Assembly (NCBI GenBank): GCA_964574815.1
Contig: CAZNPL010000024.1
Location: 34,901-98,900, forward strand
Direction of reading: 5' to 3'
From: CAZNPL01 sp964574815
GTDB taxonomy: Bacteria > Planctomycetota > Phycisphaerae > UBA1845
Length of the DNA stretch: 64,000 nt
Numbering within the stretch: position 1 is the stretch's first letter; each line of letters opens with the position of its first letter. Below are positions 8,639 through 18,122 of this stretch, piece by piece. The translations under genes and the position numbers were made by a program. Under the pieces are notes generated by a model. The model worked only from the letters and a program-made list of their open reading frames with translations, was not told the DNA's origin and ran no database searches.

Positions 8639-9601
8639 CTACCACTGGTTCTCCGCTGAGTCAGCGACGGGAGTTGTGAAGCGGTCCGGGAAGACGGAAA
8701 TGTCGATCTGGCGGCGTCCAGCATCGATGCGGCCCCAGCGTCGATAATTGGCCCGCAGCAGTGCTATTTTCTCTGCCACTGTATTTTCTTCGATTTCTTC
8801 GCCAGGTGCGGATCCCCACGCGATGCGATGGTCTCCGGGGCTGGTGACGAGCTGAAGGTGGGATTCATGCTCGTTTTTCCGGCCGCCGTAGTTATCCACG
8901 AGGATCGCGGTGACTTGGTCGAAAAACGGCTCCTTGTGCAGGAGTTCGATGATTTCGATGGCGGCCTGGAGGTCATCGCCGGTCCAGAAATCGCCGGCCG
9001 GAGGGGTGCTGGCGTTTACGCCCTGGACGAGAACGAGTGCGGGGGTGTATTGGTAGGATCCGGGGAGTCGGACTCCGTCGGTGCTTAGGGCATAGAATTT
9101 TCCGCCGCTCTGGACCAGTGCGGCCGGTAGTCGGTACTGACACGAAACTGAGATGCGGCCATTGGCGAATCGGCGGACGTACTCAATGCTCTCGACCCAG
9201 GGGCTGGCCGCGAGGTTTTCGGCGACGGCGCGGCAGAGATCCGGGTCGGACCATGCGTGGTTGGTGAACGGTGCGAGTAGGACCTGGATGCGGTCTTCGA
9301 TTCCCGCCGGGACGTCGACGAGCACGAATTCCGGTGGGGAGTGGTACTCGGGCTTGGCAGCGACGTAGGATTCGAGTCGACGGGCGCCCCAGATGCCGGC
9401 ACAGACAAAGGTTATGAGGAATAATGCGGGGGCGGCTTTGGTGAGCGAGAGGCGGGGGTGCTTGCCGGACGAACGCCGCCGCGTGTTGCGCCGGGTCCTC
9501 CTCGGATCGCTTGTTTTCCGCCGTTTTGTTTTGGTACTTTTCACACCTGTCACGCCGTTATTCGTATTGACGGTCCTTCTGATTTGTTTGTGGTCTTCCA
9601 C
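8639..9601 (-). CDS. ftsQ: FtsQ/DivIB-like cell division protein
   Basis: A 320-residue bitopic protein: a very basic ~50-residue cytoplasmic tail, one helix (ALFLITFVCAGIWGA, residues ~60-75) and a periplasmic domain of ~240 residues. The periplasmic part has a POTRA-like start and the FtsQ pattern WVESIEYVRRFANGRISVSCQYRLPAA followed by YALSTDGVRLPG. FtsQ bridges the septal FtsW-FtsI synthase to the division complex. Position at the end of the dcw cluster, after ddl, is the standard one. Start GTG 9601 overlaps ddl by 44 bp; GTG 9553 is an alternative with no overlap. Sequence similarity is weak, so position carries much of the call. Confidence 0.7.
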   Translation of the reverse strand: MEDHKQIRRTVNTNNGVTGVKSTKTKRRKTSDPRRTRRNTRRRSSGKHPRLSLTKAAPALFLITFVCAGIWGARRLESYVAAKPEYHSPPEFVLVDVPAGIEDRIQVLLAPFTNHAWSDPDLCRAVAENLAASPWVESIEYVRRFANGRISVSCQYRLPAALVQSGGKFYALSTDGVRLPGSYQYTPALVLVQGVNASTPPAGDFWTGDDLQAAIEIIELLHKEPFFDQVTAILVDNYGGRKNEHESHLQLVTSPGDHRIAWGSAPGEEIEENTVAEKIALLRANYRRWGRIDAGRRQIDISVFPDRFTTPVADSAENQW

Positions 9602-10553
9602 GCGCCATCGCCGCCTCGACGATTCTCTGGCACAGGGAGTTGTAATCGATTCCGGCTTGCGCGGCCGCTTTCGGCAAGAGGGAGTGGCTCGTAAATCCGG
9701 GAATCGTGTTCACTTCGATAAAATAAGGTTCGAGGGTGACCGCTTCGACCATCCAGTCCACGCGTGAGAAGTCGCGGCATCCGAGTACGGCGTGTGCTTT
9801 CTCGCTGTCGGCCTGCACGGCTTTGAGCAACTGCCCGGGGAGGCCCAGGTCGAACAAGTACTCCGTGTCGTCGTCGATGTATTTGGCCTGGTAGTTGTAG
9901 AATTCGCGTTTCGTTCGGATTTCGCACACCGGCAGGGCCCGTCCCTGCAGGATGCCGACCGTCAGTTCGTAGCCGTCGATGTATTTTTCGACGAGGGCGG
10001 CGCCGTAGCGGGCGGTTACGTGCTTTAACGCAGTCTTGAATGCGTCGCGGCTTCTCGCGATATACGTGTCAACGCTGCTGCCCGAGGCGCGAGGTTTTAC
10101 GACCACGGGGAACTGATAGTTGCGGGCGGCCTGCTCTAACCGGGCGGGCTTTACCACGTCAAACCAGGGCGTCGGGATCCCGTGCTCGATCAGCCGGGCC
10201 TTGGCGTGCACCTTGTCCATAGCCAGTGCGGAGGCCTCGGCGCCGGAGGCGGTGTAGACGAGGCCTCTCTCGTCGAGGATCTGCTGGAGTCGGCCGTCTT
10301 CGCCGAACTCCCCGTGGAGGGCGACGAAGAGCACGTCGGCCGGTTCGTCCAAAGCGGTCAGATCCTCAGGATGAACATCTCGAATCGTGGCGCAATGTCC
10401 CAGGCGACGCAGAGCCTCGCAGGCCATAGCGCCGCTGTTGAGGCTGACCTCGCGTTCGGAGCCGGGACCACCGGCCAGGATGGTGATCTTGAGCGGGGTC
10501 ACCCGAGGCTTGCCGGTTGCGTCTCGGATGGTGGAAACAAGCGGTTCGCTCAT
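9558..10553 (-). CDS. ddl: D-alanine--D-alanine ligase
   Basis: A 331-residue ATP-grasp enzyme that joins two D-Ala for the stem peptide. Family marks in order: ILAGGPGSEREVSLNSG near the N-terminus, FVALHGEFGEDGRLQ, SALAMDKVHAK, FPVVVKPRASGSSVD and the late catalytic block EPYFIEVNTIPGFTSHSL. It lies between murB (gap 37 bp) and ftsQ on the minus strand, as in many dcw clusters. Length and all motifs are normal. Confidence 0.95.
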   Translation of the reverse strand: MSEPLVSTIRDATGKPRVTPLKITILAGGPGSEREVSLNSGAMACEALRRLGHCATIRDVHPEDLTALDEPADVLFVALHGEFGEDGRLQQILDERGLVYTASGAEASALAMDKVHAKARLIEHGIPTPWFDVVKPARLEQAARNYQFPVVVKPRASGSSVDTYIARSRDAFKTALKHVTARYGAALVEKYIDGYELTVGILQGRALPVCEIRTKREFYNYQAKYIDDDTEYLFDLGLPGQLLKAVQADSEKAHAVLGCRDFSRVDWMVEAVTLEPYFIEVNTIPGFTSHSLLPKAAAQAGIDYNSLCQRIVEAAMARGRPQTNQKDRQYE

Positions 10554-10590
10554 TTGCAGGTCCTTCTCTCGTGGTCCTCAGCCGGCTTGG

Positions 10591-11487
10591 TTACCAGATA
10601 TCGATTTCGGTTTCCAATTCGATGTCGAATTCGCGTCGAACGATGTCTCGGATCTTCTCAATGAGTCGAATCACGTCGGCTGCGGTGGCGTCCGGTTGCG
10701 TGACGATGAAATTGGCATGTGCCTCGGATACCGCGGCGCCGCCAACCGCCATTCCCTTCAATCCGCACCGGTCGATCACGGCTCCGGCGGATCGGCCTTC
10801 GGGGTTTTTGAAGACGCACCCTGCGCTTCGAGCTGCGAGGGGCTGCGAGCGTTTTTTCTCGGCCCAGATTTCGCGAAAGCGACTCATGACTTCCTCTGGA
10901 TCGCCGGGTTTTACGCGGAGATTGACCGAAACGACCACGCAGTCGCCCAGGTTCGTGCCGCGATAACGAAAGCCGACCTCGTCACGTTTGAGACTCTCAA
11001 TCCGGCCATCCCCATCGACGGTTTGAAGGGCTTCTACCCAGTCGCCGAACTCACCGTACTTTCCGCCAGCGTTCATGCGGACGGCGCCGCCGACCGTGCC
11101 CGGGATCCCGGCGAGCCTCTCGATGCCCTCAAGTCCTTTGCGCGCGCACGAGAAAGCGAGGTGCATCAGATCGACGCCGGCTCCGGCATGGATGCGATCT
11201 TCGGAGTGTTCGAGGGCTCCGAAATGCGGGTCGTCGAGACGAATCACCAGGCCGTCGAAGCCGTCGTCGCGCACCAGCACGTTGGCTCCTCGGCCCAGCA
11301 CCTTGGTGGGGATGTGGTTTGCTCGGGCCCGTTGAACGATCTCGGCGAGCTCTTCGACGTTGCGGGGCGAGGTCATATACCGCGCCGGCCCGCCGAGTCC
11401 GAACCACGTCAACGGCGCCAGTGGTACGTCGCGTTCAACCGGTCCGTTGAATCCGTTCAACCAGTTCGTCTGCAGCTTTCCAGACAT
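10591..11487 (-). CDS. murB: UDP-N-acetylenolpyruvoylglucosamine reductase MurB (type II)
   Basis: A 298-residue FAD-dependent reductase making UDP-MurNAc. FAD-binding segments VLGRGANVLV and GIERLAGIPGTVGGAVRMNAG are clear. The active-site segment reads SAGCVFKNP: the residue that protonates the intermediate is Cys rather than Ser, a substitution known in type II MurB. The usual type I Tyr loop is absent. ATG 11487 is preceded by a G-rich tract; GTG 11496 is a longer alternative. The gene overlaps the end of murC by 53 bp. Confidence 0.94.
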   Translation of the reverse strand: MSGKLQTNWLNGFNGPVERDVPLAPLTWFGLGGPARYMTSPRNVEELAEIVQRARANHIPTKVLGRGANVLVRDDGFDGLVIRLDDPHFGALEHSEDRIHAGAGVDLMHLAFSCARKGLEGIERLAGIPGTVGGAVRMNAGGKYGEFGDWVEALQTVDGDGRIESLKRDEVGFRYRGTNLGDCVVVSVNLRVKPGDPEEVMSRFREIWAEKKRSQPLAARSAGCVFKNPEGRSAGAVIDRCGLKGMAVGGAAVSEAHANFIVTQPDATAADVIRLIEKIRDIVRREFDIELETEIDIW

Positions 11488-12919
11488 CCCCCGCACCCAT
11501 TGTCACGACCAGGTCGCCGTTTGCGGTCCGCTCTTCAAGCATCGTCACCACGTCGCTCAATTCGGGCACGTGGGTTACGTGTCCGCCGTTGGCCGCGATT
11601 CTTGTGACCAACTGGTGAGCGCCGGTTTGTTTTATCTCCGATTCGCTATCTCGAGAACCGTAGATGTTCGGGACGATGATCTCATCCGCCAGCTCGAAAC
11701 TCCTGGCAAACTCGTCCATCAGAATGCGCGTACGCGAATGCTGATGGGGCTGGAACACCACCCAGAGACGCCGTGGGCGGTAACGGCCACGCAACGCGGC
11801 GAGGGTGACGTGAATTTCGGTCGGGTGGTGAGCGTAGTCGTCGATGACGGTAACGCCGCGCCAGCGTCCTCGCTGGCTCATGCGCCGATCCACGCCTTCA
11901 AAGGATTGCAGTCCCTCGGCAATCGCGTCGCGGGTTGCACCGGCGTTCCAGGCCAGGGCGGTCGCCGCCAGTGCGTTTGCGACGTTGTGGCGCCCGGCGA
12001 TGGCTAGAGACGCTCTGAATAAATGGGCGTCTTCGTATGCCACATCAAAAGTGTTTCGTCCGAGATCAACCATCTGGTTCGTGGCGCGCCAGGTTGCCCC
12101 GGGTTGGAACCCGAATGTCTCGATCGGTGCGGCGACGCCTGCGATGGCCTTTGCCACGACGTCATCATCGTGGTTGGCCACGATGAGGCCATGGTCGGGG
12201 ACGCTGGCCGCGAACGTGTGGAACGCCGCTTCGATTTCAGCCAAATCGCGGTAACAGTCGAGGTGGTCTTCTTCGATGTTCAGAATGGCCGCGTGGTTTG
12301 GGCGAAGGTGCAGAAAGGACCGGTCGTATTCACAGGCCTCGACGATGAAGTGCTCTCCTACTCCGACAGCGGATCCGCCATTCAGTTGTGGAGCCGTTGC
12401 GCCGACGACATACGACGGATCGAGACCTGCGACGCGAAACAGGTGGGTGCAGAGTGCTGTTGTGGTGCTCTTGCCGTGCGTGCCTGCGATAGCGATTCCG
12501 TCGCGCAGTGCCATCAGCGCGCCGAGCAGTTCGGCGTATTTGACGACAGGGATGCCGCGGTGGCAGGCGGCTACGACCTCCTCGTTGGTATCGGGGACTG
12601 CGGCGCTGCGGACGACGAGATCGACGTTATCGGGGAGGTTGGCCCCGCTGTGCCCGCGGGCCACCTTGGCGCCGTCTCGAATGAGCCTGTCAAGTTCGCG
12701 GCAAGGTTGGCGATCGGAGCCGGTGATCACCGCACCGCATCGCAGGAGCAGGCCGGCCGCACCACGCATGCCACATCCGCCGATGCCGATCATGTGGACG
12801 CGCTTCCCCGTGAAATCGATGGCGGGTCGACGGCCTCGGAATGCTCGGCGCGGCGTGAACTCGCGCCGTGCCTGGTCAATCTTGCCGAGCATGCGTTTTG
12901 AAGTTGGTGTTTTTTGCAT
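11435..12919 (-). CDS. murC: UDP-N-acetylmuramate--L-alanine ligase
   Basis: A 494-residue Mur ligase adding L-Ala to UDP-MurNAc. The N-terminal Rossmann motif IGIGGCGMRG, the P-loop IAGTHGKSTTTAL, the acidic EACEYDRSF and the C-terminal YAHHPTEI are all present. The protein has about 30 extra basic residues before VHMIGIGG. ATG 12919 has GGGAGG immediately upstream; ATG 12892 is a shorter option. It follows murG with a 140-bp gap, one of the larger gaps in the cluster, so an internal promoter is possible there. Confidence 0.95.
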   Translation of the reverse strand: MQKTPTSKRMLGKIDQARREFTPRRAFRGRRPAIDFTGKRVHMIGIGGCGMRGAAGLLLRCGAVITGSDRQPCRELDRLIRDGAKVARGHSGANLPDNVDLVVRSAAVPDTNEEVVAACHRGIPVVKYAELLGALMALRDGIAIAGTHGKSTTTALCTHLFRVAGLDPSYVVGATAPQLNGGSAVGVGEHFIVEACEYDRSFLHLRPNHAAILNIEEDHLDCYRDLAEIEAAFHTFAASVPDHGLIVANHDDDVVAKAIAGVAAPIETFGFQPGATWRATNQMVDLGRNTFDVAYEDAHLFRASLAIAGRHNVANALAATALAWNAGATRDAIAEGLQSFEGVDRRMSQRGRWRGVTVIDDYAHHPTEIHVTLAALRGRYRPRRLWVVFQPHQHSRTRILMDEFARSFELADEIIVPNIYGSRDSESEIKQTGAHQLVTRIAANGGHVTHVPELSDVVTMLEERTANGDLVVTMGAGDVWKAADELVERIQRTG

Positions 12920-13059
12920 CGCCCTCCCTGGTCTTTGAAGTTCGCCGTCCGTCTCCGTTTTCGCGGCTCTCTTGCGGAGCCGCCGGCGATTCCGCGCCCT
13001 TCTCGGTCCGGGGCCCACGCCGTCCGCCGTGTCGGATGCGCCGAAGGGTATTGGGCATT

Positions 13060-14316
13060 CTAACCGGGCAGCGACCCGGATGCCACCGCGCCGTTTCTAT
13101 CATCGACCTGCGATCCGGAATTACGCCAGTTGTCGCGGATGCCCTGACAGTCTCCTGCACGATCACCCGGGGCGCTTGTGATTTTTGCGAGTTCCATCAC
13201 TTGCGTGACAATGTCCGCAGTTGCGTTTGGCCGCCCCAGTCGTCTGGCCTGTGTGCCGATTTCGGCGAGGGTCTCGTTGTCTTTCATTAAACGTGCGAGC
13301 GTCGCGGCCAGTGGTCCAGCGTTCAGATCCGGTCGTGCCTTGTCTTCGACGATGACCGCCGCACCGGCGTCGGCGAGGGCGGACGCATTTGCCCATTGGT
13401 GTCGGTCACGATGATGGGGATAGGGCATCAGCACGGATGGCACGCCCATGGCGGTGATTTCAGCGAGCGTTGAGGCGCCGGCGCGCGAGACGACCAGATC
13501 GGCCGCGGCCAGCGCGTCGGGCATGAAGTCTGTGTATTCAATCACGGTGGCGCGTGCCTCGCGCTTGCGGTACGCCTCGCGGACTGTGTCGGCGTCGTCC
13601 CGACCTGCAAGGTGCAGATACTGCCAGGTGCTGTTCGCGGTGATTTGGTCGAGGATGGCGATGACGCTCAGGTTGATGGAACGGGCACCCTGCGAGGCGC
13701 CGGTGATCAGAAGCGTCTGTCTTGATTCGTCCAATTCGAACCTGCGGAGGCCTGTCTCGCGGCTGGCGCGTCTGAATTCAGGGCGTATCGGGCATCCCAT
13801 TACGTGAACGGTCGTCTTGTCCGGGAGATGGGCGTTCGTGACCGGCCACTGCGCGAAAACGGCGTCTGCCCGCTTTGCGAGCCGTCGGTTGGCGAAACCG
13901 GGGACGGCGTCGGGGTTCAGGAGAACGCGAGGGATGCCCAGCCGTTCTGCGGCCCGGATCGGCGGCGCACATCCGAATCCGCCGCTGCCGATCACCAGGT
14001 CGGGTCGATCGAGTCTGAAGCGTCGCATGCAGCTTCGTACCGAGGCGACCCACGATTTCAGGAACGGGGGCCAGCCGCGTATGGTGCGGGGCATGGGGCG
14101 GACTTCCTGGGGGACTTGCTCGACATTCGGCTCGGCAGCGGGGAATGCCGCGCTGATGATTCGACGGTCGATTTCTCGTTGCGTGGAAAAGAACGCGAGG
14201 CGGATGCCCGGTGATTGTGCCCGCAGCTCACGGGCGATGCTCAACATAGGGTAAAGATGGCCTCCCGTGCCGCCTCCGGCGAGGACAACGAACGGTTCCT
14301 GGTCCTGACGCTTCAT
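13060..14316 (-). CDS. murG: UDP-N-acetylglucosamine--MurNAc-pentapeptide-PP-undecaprenol GlcNAc transferase
   Basis: A 418-residue GT28 enzyme making lipid II at the inner face of the membrane. The first glycine-rich loop is VVLAGGGTGGHLYP, the second GSGGFGCAPPIRAA, and ITGASQGARSIN plus VVSRAGASTLAEI mark the C-terminal UDP-GlcNAc domain. About 35-40 residues at the C-terminus extend past the usual end and are polar. Its ATG shares one base with the ftsW stop (TAATG), so translation of the two is coupled. Confidence 0.95.
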   Translation of the reverse strand: MKRQDQEPFVVLAGGGTGGHLYPMLSIARELRAQSPGIRLAFFSTQREIDRRIISAAFPAAEPNVEQVPQEVRPMPRTIRGWPPFLKSWVASVRSCMRRFRLDRPDLVIGSGGFGCAPPIRAAERLGIPRVLLNPDAVPGFANRRLAKRADAVFAQWPVTNAHLPDKTTVHVMGCPIRPEFRRASRETGLRRFELDESRQTLLITGASQGARSINLSVIAILDQITANSTWQYLHLAGRDDADTVREAYRKREARATVIEYTDFMPDALAAADLVVSRAGASTLAEITAMGVPSVLMPYPHHRDRHQWANASALADAGAAVIVEDKARPDLNAGPLAATLARLMKDNETLAEIGTQARRLGRPNATADIVTQVMELAKITSAPGDRAGDCQGIRDNWRNSGSQVDDRNGAVASGSLPG

Positions 14317-15524
14317 TATCCCCTCCCAAGCGTGCCCCGCGGCACCGACAAAGGCTCAGAAGTCGCGGAGCGGTCCGTTGACGAGACCACACGGCGTCTG
14401 GCGACGCCCGCGGCCAGTCCGATCGCGCTGCCGAAGCACAGGACGCTTGATCCGCCGGCTGAGACGAACGGCAGTGCAATCCCTTTGGTCGGCGCGATGA
14501 CGGTAACGACCGCGATGTTCATCAAGGCCTGCATTCCGATCAGGAGCGTTATACCAAAGACATAGAGGCTTCGGAAACCGCCGTCGTCAGTTGGGGCGGT
14601 GCGCATGGCGCGCCACCCCAGGATAACGAGTGTGACGAACAGAAGGATGACGAATGCCCCTCCCCCCAACCCCGTTTCTTCGCAAATCACTGCGAACACG
14701 AAGTCGGTGCGGGCTTCCGGGAGGTAGCCGAACTGGGCAACTCCGGATCCCAGTCCGCGGCCACTCCAGCCGCCGGAGGCGATGGCGGCGAGGGATTGTA
14801 TTGCGTGGTAGCCGGCGCCCTGGGGGTCGTCCCAGACGCGTCGAAAGGAGAGCAGACGCTCGACGCGGTACGGTTGCGAGCACAGCAGGAAGGTGAACGC
14901 GCCGATCGCCGGGGCGGCCCATGCGGCCATCGCGCTCGGGCGGAGGCCGCCCGCCAACAGCATGATCCCCCCTACCGCTGCGAGGAGCGCGGCCGTTCCG
15001 AAGTCCTCCAGTCCGATCATGACGCAGAGGATGCCGAGTGCAGCTATGACTGCGTGCGCGGTCAGCGGATGTTCCCGTGTGACAAGGCGGCTTCGCGCAA
15101 GAATTGCGGCGAGAAAGACCATCGTGGCGATTTTGGCTACTTCAGACGGTTGAAAACTGATCGGTCCGAGATTCAACCAGCGGTGGCGTCCGTGACTGGC
15201 GTGACCGATGTCCGGTGCCCAGACGGCGGCGAGAAGGAGCGTTGCACCGAGCAGTAGCGCGAGTGACGGCTGAAAAACGGACCCTGTGCGCCAGCGCAGC
15301 ACACCAACGTCAATGCGCGAGACCAGGAGCATCGTTGCGCACGCCGCCAGCACGTAAATGGCCTGTCGCCCGAACGGGCCTTGCCAGGAGCCGCCCGTGA
15401 GTAGGGAGCGGTCGGGGCTCACGGCGGTCGAGGCGGCCATGACGACGCCGACAGTCATGAGGCAGGCCGCCGTGATGATCAGGCTCGTGTGGATTGCGAG
15501 GGATCGTGGGTGAGTTCCTTGCAT
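14316..15524 (-). CDS. ftsW: FtsW/RodA-type SEDS peptidoglycan glycosyltransferase
   Basis: A 402-residue SEDS protein with about ten membrane helices that polymerises lipid II with its cognate transpeptidase. Typical segments: RHRWLNLGPISFQPSEVAK, the catalytic-loop region GYHAIQSLAAIASGGWSGRG and the terminal KGIALPFVSAGGSS. Its place directly before murG identifies it as FtsW rather than RodA. It begins only 49 bp after the mraY stop, so the murD gene that usually stands between mraY and ftsW is missing. Confidence 0.93.
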   Translation of the reverse strand: MQGTHPRSLAIHTSLIITAACLMTVGVVMAASTAVSPDRSLLTGGSWQGPFGRQAIYVLAACATMLLVSRIDVGVLRWRTGSVFQPSLALLLGATLLLAAVWAPDIGHASHGRHRWLNLGPISFQPSEVAKIATMVFLAAILARSRLVTREHPLTAHAVIAALGILCVMIGLEDFGTAALLAAVGGIMLLAGGLRPSAMAAWAAPAIGAFTFLLCSQPYRVERLLSFRRVWDDPQGAGYHAIQSLAAIASGGWSGRGLGSGVAQFGYLPEARTDFVFAVICEETGLGGGAFVILLFVTLVILGWRAMRTAPTDDGGFRSLYVFGITLLIGMQALMNIAVVTVIAPTKGIALPFVSAGGSSVLCFGSAIGLAAGVARRRVVSSTDRSATSEPLSVPRGTLGRG

Positions 15525-15573
15525 GGTTCGTCATCCGTGACGAAGCGCACCGTTGCCGCCGTGCATGCCCGCG

Positions 15574-16716
15574 TCAGCGTAGTTTCAGGGTTGTTAGGGC
15601 AAAGACCGCGCATGCCGCCCCGAGCAACCAGAACCGAATCACCGTTTGCGGCTCGCTCCAGCCGCCCACGTGGAAGTGGTGGTGAATCGGCGCGATCAGG
15701 AAAATCCGTTTCCCGCCGGTGGCTTTATAATAACCAACCTGCAGGATTACCGAAACCGCTTCCATGACAAATACGCCGCCGACGAGCAGGAGCATGAGCT
15801 CCTGGCGCGTGACGATGGCGATGTAGCCGATCAGGCCGCCTAGGGGCAGTGAGCCGGTATCCCCCATGAAGACTTTGGCGGGATGTGCGTTGTACCAGAG
15901 GAAGCCCATGCAGGCGCCCATCATCGCGCCGGAGAGTACGGCGAGCTCCCCACTCTTCGGGACGTGGGGAAGGAGCAGTTTGGCCGCGAGGTCGGCATTG
16001 CCGACGATGTAGGCCAGCACCATGAAGACGAAGCAGCACAGGGCGACGCATCCTGAGGCCAAGCCGTCCATGCCGTCGGTCAGGTTGACGGCGTTGCTGG
16101 TTCCAGCGACCACGACCACGGTGACGAGCATGAAGGCAGAGGTGCCGAGTACGAGTCCGTGCTTGTAGAACGGGACCATGAGGACGCGGAACGACTCGAT
16201 CGGCTCGCGCTGGCCCACTGGGCCGGTCACCGCGAAATTGGATTGGCCGTGGTGGTAGATGAAATACCCGAGGATGACGCCCAGGCCGATCTGGAAGAGA
16301 AGCTTCTCGTAGGCTTTGAGGCCGTCCCGTGTGCCGGACCGGCGGGCTGATGTGAGTTTTGCCCAGTCGTCGATCGCGCCGAGCAGCCCGAGCCAGAGGA
16401 GACATGCCAGCGCCATCTGGACGTAGAAGTTCAGCGGGTCGGCGAACAAGAGCGCGGAGGCGGCGACCGAGGCCAGGACCAGGATGCCTCCCATGGTCGG
16501 GACGTTGGCCTTGTCGCCGGTCATTTCGTTGAGGGTCGCGTTGTCGAATTCCGGGCGGTCGCCGAGTTTGAGTCGGATGAGCTGGCGGATGAGTTTCGGT
16601 CCGATCAGGAGAATGAGGATGAAGCAGAAGAGTGCTGCGACCGCCGCCCGGAAGAGCGGGTTTTCGTAAGCGTAGTGGGCGCCGTGCGTGAGGTAATGGA
16701 AAAGATGGTACAGCAA
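15574..16716 (-). CDS. mraY: Phospho-N-acetylmuramoyl-pentapeptide transferase
   Basis: A 380-residue polytopic enzyme that moves phospho-MurNAc-pentapeptide to undecaprenyl phosphate (lipid I). Family marks: NVPTMGGILVLAS, GAIDDWAKL (the Asp-Asp motif), NAVNLTDGMDGLASG, NAHPAKVFMGDTGSL and IAPIHHHFHVGGWSE. I set the start at TTG 16716, which gives the normal MLYHLFHYL opening and has GGAGG eight bases upstream; a longer frame up to 16869 adds 51 non-conserved residues overlapping murF. Confidence 0.95.
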   Translation of the reverse strand: MLYHLFHYLTHGAHYAYENPLFRAAVAALFCFILILLIGPKLIRQLIRLKLGDRPEFDNATLNEMTGDKANVPTMGGILVLASVAASALLFADPLNFYVQMALACLLWLGLLGAIDDWAKLTSARRSGTRDGLKAYEKLLFQIGLGVILGYFIYHHGQSNFAVTGPVGQREPIESFRVLMVPFYKHGLVLGTSAFMLVTVVVVAGTSNAVNLTDGMDGLASGCVALCCFVFMVLAYIVGNADLAAKLLLPHVPKSGELAVLSGAMMGACMGFLWYNAHPAKVFMGDTGSLPLGGLIGYIAIVTRQELMLLLVGGVFVMEAVSVILQVGYYKATGGKRIFLIAPIHHHFHVGGWSEPQTVIRFWLLGAACAVFALTTLKLR

Positions 16717-16757
16717 CGCGACACCCTCCAGAGGGGGCGGTGACTCGCCGGCAAGGG

Positions 16758-18122
16758 TCAGGAAAACGCTTCGCGCACCCGCTCGACGAGTCGATCCAGA
16801 CCGAGGCGGCGCGAACCTTTGATCAACACCGCATCCGTTCCCTGCAGTCTTCCAGGCAAATCGCCGCAAGCCGTCGCCGTATCCGGATACGTCAACGTGG
16901 TTAGTGACGCGTTCGAGTCGGAAGCGCCGCTGACCACCGATTCGGCGTAGTCTCCGACTCCGACGACGACCTCGATCCCGGCTTGGGCGATTAACCGCCC
17001 GATCTTTTCGTGCAGCTTCGCGGTCTCCGCGCCGAGCTCGAGCATGTCGCCGGCGACGAAGACTCGCCTTGGGGCCTCAACGCTGCGCAGTGCGTCGATA
17101 GCGGCCTGTGTGCTGCCGGGATTGGCGTTGTAGCTGTCATCGATCAACATCAGGTTGCCGAGGCGCGATAAAGCAAGGCGCATGGGCGGCGGTGAAAAGG
17201 TCGCCAGGGCTTCCGTGAAGTCCTCTGCGTCGATGTGCAGCCGGCGGCAAACGGTGAAAGCGGCCGCGGCGTTGAGGGCGTTGTGGGCGCCGGCAAGAGG
17301 GAGGCGCAGCGGGTGCTTGCCGTTGATGACGCACTCGGTTGCTTCCAGCGAGGTGCGGATGTCTGTGGCTCGGACATCGGCGGACTCGCTGGTGCCGAAG
17401 CGGATCCATGTGAGGTCATCCCGCGGGGAGTAGGCCAGCCCGAGTTCCGACAGGTCGGCATTGATCACGGCTAGTCCGCCGGGCCGGACGTGCGCAAAGA
17501 GGGAGAGTTTCTCCGCGGCGACACCCTCGATGCTGCCGAGGCCTTGAAGGTGAGCTTCGCTGACGGTGGTCACGACGCCGATGGTGGGCGATGCGATTGC
17601 GGCCAATGTGGCAACTTCTCCGGGGGCGTTCGAACCGATCTCGACGACGAGATAGTCGTCCCCCGGTTTCGCGGAAAGAACCGTGAGCGGGACGCCAACG
17701 GCGTTGTTGAAACTCTTAGTTGCGGCCCTGCCGCGGAGGTGCCGCGAGAGCACGTGGTTGATCATTTCCTTCGTGGTGGTCTTGCCATTGCTCCCCGTGA
17801 CCGCAATGACGGCCATCGAGCGCTGTTTTCGATGGAAGGCCGCGAGCTTCGCCAAGGCGCCGATTGTGTCGGTTACGCGGATCAGCGTGCCGGTATCCGG
17901 GTTGGTTTCACGGTTGACGACGGCCGCGAGCGCACCGCGTTCAAATGCTTGGGGGACGAAATCATGTCCGTCGAAACGGTCGCCGCGGAGCGCGAAAAAG
18001 ACGTCACCGGGCTGGCACGTTCGCGAGTCGATCGATACACCCTTCACGGTCATGGGCGTAAGGTCGTCGCTTGTCAGGCCATCGATGGCGCGGGCGATTT
18101 CGTCTAGCGTGAGCGGGATCAT
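16758..18122 (-). CDS. murF: UDP-N-acetylmuramoyl-tripeptide--D-alanyl-D-alanine ligase
   Basis: A 454-residue Mur ligase that adds D-Ala-D-Ala. N-terminal domain with VSIDSRTCQPGDVFFALRG, P-loop VTGSNGKTTTKEM, EIGSNAPGE in the central domain and DDSYNANPGS, the MurF-specific stretch, in the C-terminal part. Its start overlaps the murE stop by four bases (ATGA). Normal length, no defects. Confidence 0.95.
   Translation of the reverse strand: MIPLTLDEIARAIDGLTSDDLTPMTVKGVSIDSRTCQPGDVFFALRGDRFDGHDFVPQAFERGALAAVVNRETNPDTGTLIRVTDTIGALAKLAAFHRKQRSMAVIAVTGSNGKTTTKEMINHVLSRHLRGRAATKSFNNAVGVPLTVLSAKPGDDYLVVEIGSNAPGEVATLAAIASPTIGVVTTVSEAHLQGLGSIEGVAAEKLSLFAHVRPGGLAVINADLSELGLAYSPRDDLTWIRFGTSESADVRATDIRTSLEATECVINGKHPLRLPLAGAHNALNAAAAFTVCRRLHIDAEDFTEALATFSPPPMRLALSRLGNLMLIDDSYNANPGSTQAAIDALRSVEAPRRVFVAGDMLELGAETAKLHEKIGRLIAQAGIEVVVGVGDYAESVVSGASDSNASLTTLTYPDTATACGDLPGRLQGTDAVLIKGSRRLGLDRLVERVREAFS

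Noticed and set aside
15525..15573. Search for murD between mraY and ftsW
   Set aside because: Only 49 bp separate the two genes; no remnant is present.
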